A stretch of 19,007 nucleotides of DNA, from NCBI GenBank assembly GCA_902798605.1, contig CADBXH010000100.1, positions 1 through 19,007 on the forward strand, read 5' to 3'. The position numbers were made by a program, and so were the translations under genes. Source of the stretch: an uncultured Ruminococcus sp. (GTDB lineage Bacteria; Bacillota_A; Clostridia; Oscillospirales; Acutalibacteraceae). The number at the start of each line of letters is the position of its first letter. Position 1 is the first letter of the stretch. A model generated the notes under the pieces. That model had not been told where the DNA came from. It searched no databases and was given only the letters and a program-made list of their open reading frames with translations. Positions 15,556 to 19,007 of the stretch are shown in pieces.

Positions 15556-15912
15556 ATGCAGTTTTTGCGCGCGTTTATCACGGGCGGACTTATCTGCGTC
15601 ATAGGGCAGATACTCATTGACAAAACAAAGCTGACACCCGCGAGGATCCTGACCGCGTTCGTCGTATCGGGCGTTGTGCTCGGGGCGCTCGGGCTGTATC
15701 AGCCGCTCGCGGATTTCGCGGGAGCGGGAGCGGCGGTTCCGATTTGCGGATTCGGGAACCTGATGGCGAACGGAGTAAAGGAGTCGCTGAAAACCGACGG
15801 CGCGCTCGGGATTTTAACAGGCGGACTGAAAAGCTCAGCCGCGGGCATCGGCGCAGCGGTATTTTTCAGTTTGATTGCGGGCTTGATTGCAAAATCAAAA
15901 GATAAAAATTAA
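15556..15912 (+). CDS. spoVAE: Stage V sporulation protein AE
   Basis: 118 aa, normal for the family. SpoVAE is an inner-membrane component of the SpoVA channel, which moves dipicolinic acid into the forespore and out at germination. Several hydrophobic helices with the typical sequence GGLICVIGQILIDKTKLTPA (10-29), LGALGLYQPLADFAGAGAAV (about 42-61) and PICGFGNLMANGVKE. GGAGTGA precedes the ATG. The usual partners spoVAC and spoVAD are not beside it: upstream is the divergent ABC operon, downstream a repeat island. So either this is a stand-alone copy or the operon has been split. It is direct evidence that the lineage carries sporulation genes. Confidence 0.93.
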   Translation: MQFLRAFITGGLICVIGQILIDKTKLTPARILTAFVVSGVVLGALGLYQPLADFAGAGAAVPICGFGNLMANGVKESLKTDGALGILTGGLKSSAAGIGAAVFFSLIAGLIAKSKDKN

Positions 15913-15974
15913 AAAAACGCTGTCACTCTTCAATCTACGCCGTCGCAGCCGCTCCGATTTTTAAATTAATAACT

Positions 15975-16141
15975 GTAGGGGCGAGCATTGCTCGCCCGCA
16001 AAAAAACACTAACCTTTCCTTAACATCGTAGGGGCGGACTAAAATGTCCGCCCGCAAAGCCGTTCTTTACTGTCAGACCGCGCTGTCATTCGGAAAACAA
16101 TCGCTTCCTATCAGCGGGCGGACACACAGGTCCGCCCCTAC
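15975..16141. repeat. Family A palindromic repeats, including the second 114-bp copy
   Basis: A hairpin GTAGGGGCGAGC..GCTCGCCC near 15975-15997 is followed by the 114-bp unit 16028-16141, with the same 12-bp terminal inverted repeats as 3567-3680 and three differences in 114 bases by eye. The region 15913-16525 holds only repeats and no gene I can support. Confidence 0.85.
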
Positions 16142-16171
16142 TGAAAAAATGAGGCGTAAAAGGAAAGGACG

Positions 16172-16240
16172 ACCCCTCAGTCATTTTGCAGGCAAAATGC
16201 CAGCTCCCCTAAAGCTAACGCGTCAGGGGAGCCTTTAAAT
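16172..16240 (-). repeat. GC-rich hairpin repeat, family B, reverse orientation
   Basis: Reverse complement of the plan at 5178-5250: GGCTCCCC, an ACGCGTTAGCTTT loop, GGGGAGC, then a CATTTTGC/GCAAAATG dyad and TGACTGAGGGG. It directly follows the 114-bp family A unit via the ACTGAAAAAATGAGGCG linker also found near 10316-10335. Confidence 0.75.
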
Positions 16241-16286
16241 TTATCGGAAAAGTTTGTTGTCGGGAATATAACTTTTCATATATTAC

Positions 16287-16536
16287 AAGCGTTCAATCAT
16301 ACTTTGATGTCCTATCCAGTCTTTCTGCGTGAACATTCGTCTGGTTCTCGCGGGCGGACACATGGGTCCGCCCCTACGAAAAACCTTAGTTTGTTGTCGG
16401 GAATATAACTTTTCATATATTACAAGCTATCTTCTCGAATTGTGGTGTCGCCACCGCGACGGGGAGGCTTTAAATATATCGGACAAGTTTGTTGTCGGGA
16501 ATAAAAGTTTTCGTATGACACAAAGTTATCTTATCG
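16287..16536 (+). repeat. Composite repeat: family A closing half plus TTGTCGGGAATA segments
   Basis: The part from GTTCAATCATACTTTG to GTCCGCCCCTAC (ending 16377) matches 10079-10143, apart from an extra stretch of about 22-26 bp. It continues into two TTGTCGGGAATA segments (about 16394 and 16492) and a GGGGAGGCTTTAAAT end at 16462-16476. The last copy runs into the 3' end of nth and covers its stop codon. Confidence 0.75.
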
Positions 16537-17173
16537 TTTTGGATGCAACGTCACGTTGCCTGCAAAACTCGTTCATACAGCACTCTTCGCATTTTGGCGA
16601 GCGCGCGGAGCAGACCGCTCTGCCGTGGAGAACTAACCTATGACAAAAGTCGTTGCTCTCCTCCGGCGGCAGAAGTTTTTTGAGCTCGAGCTCTATCTTC
16701 TTTTGGTCGCTCAGCTTGTGCAGACCGAGCCGCTTTGTGATGCGGATACAGTGGGTGTCAACCACCACCGCGGGCTTGCCGTAGACGTCGCCGCAAATGA
16801 GGTTCGCGGTTTTTCTGCCGACGCCCGGCAGCTTTGTCAGGTCGTCGATATTGTCGGGCACTTCTCCGCCGAAATCATCGCGGAGCATTTTGCACATCTC
16901 AACGATGTCCTTCGACTTTGTCTTGTAAAGCCCGCAACTTTTGATGTATTCGGCAACGTCGGCGACCTCGGCATCGGCGAGCTCATCAACGGTTTTATAT
17001 CGTTCAAACAGCGCGGGAGTCACGAGGTTCACCCTCGCGTCCGTGCACTGAGCCGACAGACGGGTAGCGATCAGCAGCTCGTGCGGTTTTGTGTATGTAA
17101 GCGAACACTTGGCGTCGGGATACTCGTTTTTGAGAGCTTCAACGGCGGCAAGCGCGATTTGTTTTTTTGTCAT
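16526..17173 (-). CDS. nth: Endonuclease III (DNA glycosylase/AP lyase)
   Basis: 215 aa; removes oxidised pyrimidines from DNA and cleaves at the abasic site (base excision repair). Helix-hairpin-helix LPGVGRKTAN (115-124) with catalytic Lys121, catalytic Asp139 in VVVDTHCIR, LSAQCTD (39-45) at the damage site, and the C-terminal [4Fe-4S] motif C188-x6-C195-x2-C198-x5-C204. AAGGGGAG lies 5-6 nt before the ATG. The last few codons and the stop fall in sequence matching the neighbouring repeat family, so the extreme C-terminus (about residues 213-215) was probably supplied by a repeat insertion; all key residues are upstream and the enzyme should be active. The 196-aa antisense frame at 16640-17230 is a shadow. 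Confidence 0.96.
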   Translation of the reverse strand: MTKKQIALAAVEALKNEYPDAKCSLTYTKPHELLIATRLSAQCTDARVNLVTPALFERYKTVDELADAEVADVAEYIKSCGLYKTKSKDIVEMCKMLRDDFGGEVPDNIDDLTKLPGVGRKTANLICGDVYGKPAVVVDTHCIRITKRLGLHKLSDQKKIELELKKLLPPEESNDFCHRLVLHGRAVCSARSPKCEECCMNEFCRQRDVASKTIR

Positions 17174-17193
17174 ATTATCTCCCCTTTTGAATT

Positions 17194-17245
17194 ATCTTAT
17201 CATATTTTAAAACCTATTGCAATTATATAAAATTATTGGTATTAT
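17194..17245. promoter_or_regulatory. Divergent nth / HAD promoters sharing one -35 hexamer
   Basis: TTGCAA at 17217-17222 is its own reverse complement. To the right, a 17-nt spacer leads to TATTAT (17240-17245), preceded by TG at 17237-17238. To the left on the minus strand, a 17-nt spacer leads to TAAGAT (17199-17194), also preceded by TG (17202-17201). Both are extended -10 promoters with ideal spacing. The nth leader would be about 14 nt. Confidence 0.65.
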
Positions 17246-17266
17246 TATAGTATAGGGGGCGCAGCT

Positions 17267-17995
17267 ATGTACAAGAACTATATTTTTGATTTATACGGAA
17301 CACTGATTGACATAAATACAGACGAGTGGAACGTGCAGCTTTGGAAAAAAATGCAGATACTCTACGGCTACCGCGGCGCGATCTATACCTACCGCGAGCT
17401 GCAAAAGGAGTACGGCAAGCTGATCGACAAGGAGAAAAAGGCGGTGCACCGCCGTCATCCCGAATACAGGGTCATCGACATAAAGCTCGACAAGGTTTTC
17501 CGCTCGCTGTACACACAAAAGGGCGTTAAACCCACCAAGGCGGACGTGCTCTATACCGCCGAGGCGTTCAGGTGTTTTTCGACTAAATACATAAAGCTGT
17601 ACGACGGCGTTATCGACCTGCTCGACACGCTCGGGGAAAAGGGCAAAAAGATATATCTGCTCTCGAACGCGCAGCGCAGCTTTACCGAAAACGAGCTCAA
17701 TATGCTCGGGCTGACGCCTTACTTTGACGGCATCTGCATAAGCTCGGACGAGGAGTGCTCAAAGCCCGACAAATGCTATTTTGACATCCTGTTTGAGCGC
17801 TACGGACTTAAAAAGAACGAGTCGGTAATGATCGGCAACGACTATCTTTCCGACATCGGCGGCGCGGCGGATTACGGCATCGACAGCCTGTATATCCACC
17901 AGAGCATTTCGCCCGTGATAGACGGCAAGCTCAGAAGCGACTACACGATTATGGACGGCGATGTTTTTAAAATCAAAAAACTTATCGTTAAATAA
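17267..17995 (+). CDS. HAD-superfamily hydrolase
   Basis: 242 aa, cytoplasmic. Rossmann-like HAD core with motif I FDLYGTL (7-13; nucleophile Asp8), a helical cap (about 17-105), motif II LLSNAQ (131-136), motif III SKPD (Lys166), and motif IV GNDYLSDI (190-197; Asp192, Asp196). Closest in look to the YjjG-like/haloacid-dehalogenase-type subfamily I. The residue two after the nucleophile is Tyr10, not the Asp used as general acid/base by HAD phosphatases; Tyr at this place is known in L-2-haloacid dehalogenases. The substrate cannot be named. AGGGGG lies before the ATG at 17267. Transcribed divergently from nth and ended by a terminator at 18003-18037. Confidence 0.88.
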   Translation: MYKNYIFDLYGTLIDINTDEWNVQLWKKMQILYGYRGAIYTYRELQKEYGKLIDKEKKAVHRRHPEYRVIDIKLDKVFRSLYTQKGVKPTKADVLYTAEAFRCFSTKYIKLYDGVIDLLDTLGEKGKKIYLLSNAQRSFTENELNMLGLTPYFDGICISSDEECSKPDKCYFDILFERYGLKKNESVMIGNDYLSDIGGAADYGIDSLYIHQSISPVIDGKLRSDYTIMDGDVFKIKKLIVK

Positions 17996-18002
17996 AGCAC
18001 AT

Positions 18003-18037
18003 CACCTCGGGAACAATAAACCCGAGGCGATTTTATT
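18003..18037 (+). terminator. Intrinsic terminator after the HAD gene
   Basis: CCTCGGG (18005-18011), a 9-nt loop, CCCGAGG (18021-18027), then CGATTTTATTATT. Its stem is nearly the same as that of the terminator after hicB. Confidence 0.8.
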
Positions 18038-18063
18038 ATTAATACATAATTAATTATTTATTA

Positions 18064-18092
18064 TTGACACGTAATTTATTACGTGTTATAAT
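18064..18092 (+). promoter_or_regulatory. Consensus promoter with embedded palindromic operator for hicAB
   Basis: TTGACA (18064-18069), 17-nt spacer, TATAAT (18087-18092), with TG at 18084-18085: a full-consensus extended promoter. The dyad ACACGTAAT (18067-18075), TT, ATTACGTGT (18078-18086) fills the space between the boxes, so a bound repressor would block polymerase. HicB, with its DNA-binding C-terminus, is the likely repressor (inference). Confidence 0.8.
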
Positions 18093-18115
18093 ATATAACG
18101 TAAGGGGGAAAGGTA

Positions 18116-18310
18116 ATGAAAAGCTATTCTTCGCGCGAGGTAATTCAAATACTTAAAGCCGACGGCTGGTATGAGGTCGCGTGTGTCGGCGACCATCATC
18201 AATATAAGCACCCTTCAAAGCCCGGGCGCGTTACCGTTACCCACCCGCGAAAGGATTTCCCCATACGCACGCTCAAAAGCATTGAAAAACAAGCCGGTGT
18301 TAAATTTTAA
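18116..18310 (+). CDS. hicA: HicA family mRNA interferase toxin
   Basis: 64 aa, normal size for HicA. Small dsRBD-fold ribonuclease that cleaves mRNA on the ribosome and is neutralised by HicB. Typical sequence: KSYSSREVIQILKADGWYE (2-20), then GDHHQYKHP (25-33), whose His27 matches the catalytic His normally seen in a GSHH context; here Asp stands in place of the Ser. It ends with the conserved PIRTLKSIEKQAGV. AGGGGGAAAGG precedes the ATG. It is followed 23 nt later by hicB, the usual toxin-first order. Confidence 0.93.
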   Translation: MKSYSSREVIQILKADGWYEVACVGDHHQYKHPSKPGRVTVTHPRKDFPIRTLKSIEKQAGVKF

Positions 18311-18333
18311 TTGTATCAAAGGAGGTCATCAAA

Positions 18334-18735
18334 ATGAAAGACAGATATTCTTTTATCGCGATCGTATATACAGATGAAGACGGCGTCTCCGTTGAATTTC
18401 CCGATCTCCCCGGCTGTCTTCCCTGTGCCGAAACTATCGATGAGGCGGTCGACAACGCCCGCGAGGCGCTCGGACTTCATCTTTGGGGTATGGAACAGGA
18501 CGGCGAGACGATCCCCGAACCGTCTACCATAAAGGATATCCAAATCGGGGACGGCGGAGTCCCGATGCTCGTTGATGTATTTATGCCGCCGTTCCGCGAT
18601 AAGCTTACAAACAGATTTGTAAAAAAGACTCTTTCTCTTCCCGCTTGGCTCGCAGACCTCGCGGACAAGGACGGGGTAAACTGCTCAAAGGTTTTTCAGG
18701 CAGCGCTTATCGATTATCTCGGTGTAAAGCAATAA
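18334..18735 (+). CDS. hicB: HicB family antitoxin
   Basis: 133 aa. The N-terminal partial RNase H-like fold (about 5-60: FIAIVYTDEDGVSVEFPDLPGC, then DEAVDNAREAL) binds HicA. The C-terminal region (about 95-131; VKKTLSLPAWLADLADKDG, then SKVFQAALIDYLG) looks like a ribbon-helix-helix DNA-binding domain, suited to autorepression at the palindrome in the hicA promoter. Strong SD AAAGGAGGT 8 nt before the ATG, better than that of hicA, which would favour excess antitoxin. Ended by the terminator at 18753-18787. Confidence 0.93.
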   Translation: MKDRYSFIAIVYTDEDGVSVEFPDLPGCLPCAETIDEAVDNAREALGLHLWGMEQDGETIPEPSTIKDIQIGDGGVPMLVDVFMPPFRDKLTNRFVKKTLSLPAWLADLADKDGVNCSKVFQAALIDYLGVKQ

Positions 18736-18752
18736 ACCGCATAACGACCCTG

Positions 18753-18787
18753 CACCTCGGGAATACTACTCCCGAGGTGGTTTTTTT
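18753..18787 (+). terminator. Intrinsic terminator after hicB
   Basis: CACCTCGGG (18753-18761), loop, CCCGAGGTG (18771-18779), then a run of seven T (18781-18787). Strong stem and T-run. The first eleven bases, CACCTCGGGAA, repeat those of the terminator at 18004-18014. Confidence 0.9.
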
Positions 18788-18974
18788 GAAAAAATATAAG
18801 CAAAGCAAAAAGTCAAAGCGTTACAATCAAACAGAGCCTGCGGATATTGTTGAGGAGCTCAACGCGGTATCGGCGACAGATTTTACGGGACTGATACCGG
18901 CTAATCCCGACTTTTACAGCGAGGAAAACTACGAGGAAATTATGCCGCAGAGTTTTCCGCAGTCGCAGGGATAA
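18786..18974 (+). CDS. Possible small hypothetical protein, TTG start
   Basis: 62 aa if it starts at the TTG at 18786; an in-frame GTG at 18777 is the alternative. No ATG is available outside the hicB frame. The product begins with Lys-rich KKYKQSKKSKRYNQ and then is acidic (TEPADIVEELNAVSATDFTGL, ending PQSFPQSQG), a composition that reads like real coding sequence. GAGGTGG (18774-18780) could serve as ribosome binding site but is also the 3' arm of the hicB terminator. I do not recognise a family with certainty. It could equally be the 3' remnant of a longer gene cut off by the hicAB module. Confidence 0.45.
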   Translation: MKKYKQSKKSKRYNQTEPADIVEELNAVSATDFTGLIPANPDFYSEENYEEIMPQSFPQSQG

Positions 18975-18988
18975 TACGAATTACTCAC

Positions 18989-19007
18989 ATTTAAAGCCTC
19001 CCCCGTC
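18989..19007 (-). repeat. Start of a family B repeat at the window edge
   Basis: TTTAAAGCCTCCCCCGTC is the reverse complement of the conserved GACGGGGGAGGCTTTAAA end seen at 5353-5370. Only this edge is inside the window. Confidence 0.7.

Noticed and set aside
16640..17230. 196-codon frame antisense to nth
   Set aside because: It is covered by a firmly identified endonuclease III gene on the other strand, and would also run through that gene's promoter.

Overview
The window looks like chromosome from an anaerobic, spore-forming Clostridia (Firmicutes), most likely an Oscillospiraceae/Ruminococcus-type gut bacterium. The reasons are a one-chain pyruvate:ferredoxin oxidoreductase, a SpoVA protein, the clostridial-type (about 420 aa) LeuC, an ECF sigma/membrane anti-sigma pair of the kind common in Ruminococcus relatives, strong AGGAGG-like ribosome binding sites, and moderate GC. 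The species assignment is inference; no rRNA or tRNA is present.

Layout. 1-3313 (-): nifJ/por, cut at its C-terminus by the window edge. 3314-3826: divergent promoter region with one 114-bp palindromic repeat. 3827-5163 (+): ECF sigma factor overlapping a membrane-anchored putative anti-sigma factor. 5164-5375: GC-rich hairpin repeats. 5311-8721 (-): operon leuC, GtrII-like membrane glucosyltransferase, leuD. The glycosyltransferase sits between two genes that normally adjoin, and leuD has lost its true C-terminus by an internal deletion and frameshift. 8937-9866 (+): DUF6291-like, phage-replication-type protein. 9867-10516: repeat island. 10517-15384 (-): four-gene Gld-like ABC cassette (ATPase, permease, GldG-like auxiliary protein, DUF4340 protein). 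15556-15912 (+): lone spoVAE with a sigma-G-like promoter. 15913-16525: second repeat island. 16526-17173 (-): endonuclease III, divergent from a HAD hydrolase at 17267-17995 (+). 18116-18735 (+): hicA-hicB toxin-antitoxin pair. 18786-18974 (+): possible small protein with a TTG start. The window ends inside another hairpin repeat.

How the genes fit together. NifJ makes acetyl-CoA and reduced ferredoxin. LeuCD is the isopropylmalate isomerase of leucine synthesis, and its small subunit may be impaired here. The four Gld-like genes are translationally coupled and probably form one membrane complex. HicAB probably represses itself through a palindrome lying exactly between its -35 and -10 boxes. 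The nth and HAD genes appear to share one palindromic -35 hexamer.

I did not find a clear new defence or biosynthetic system. The points most worth following are the damaged leuD with the interposed glycosyltransferase, the repeat families (including a 114-bp element with 12-bp terminal inverted repeats) that bracket the ABC/spoVAE block, and the shared -35 divergent promoter.
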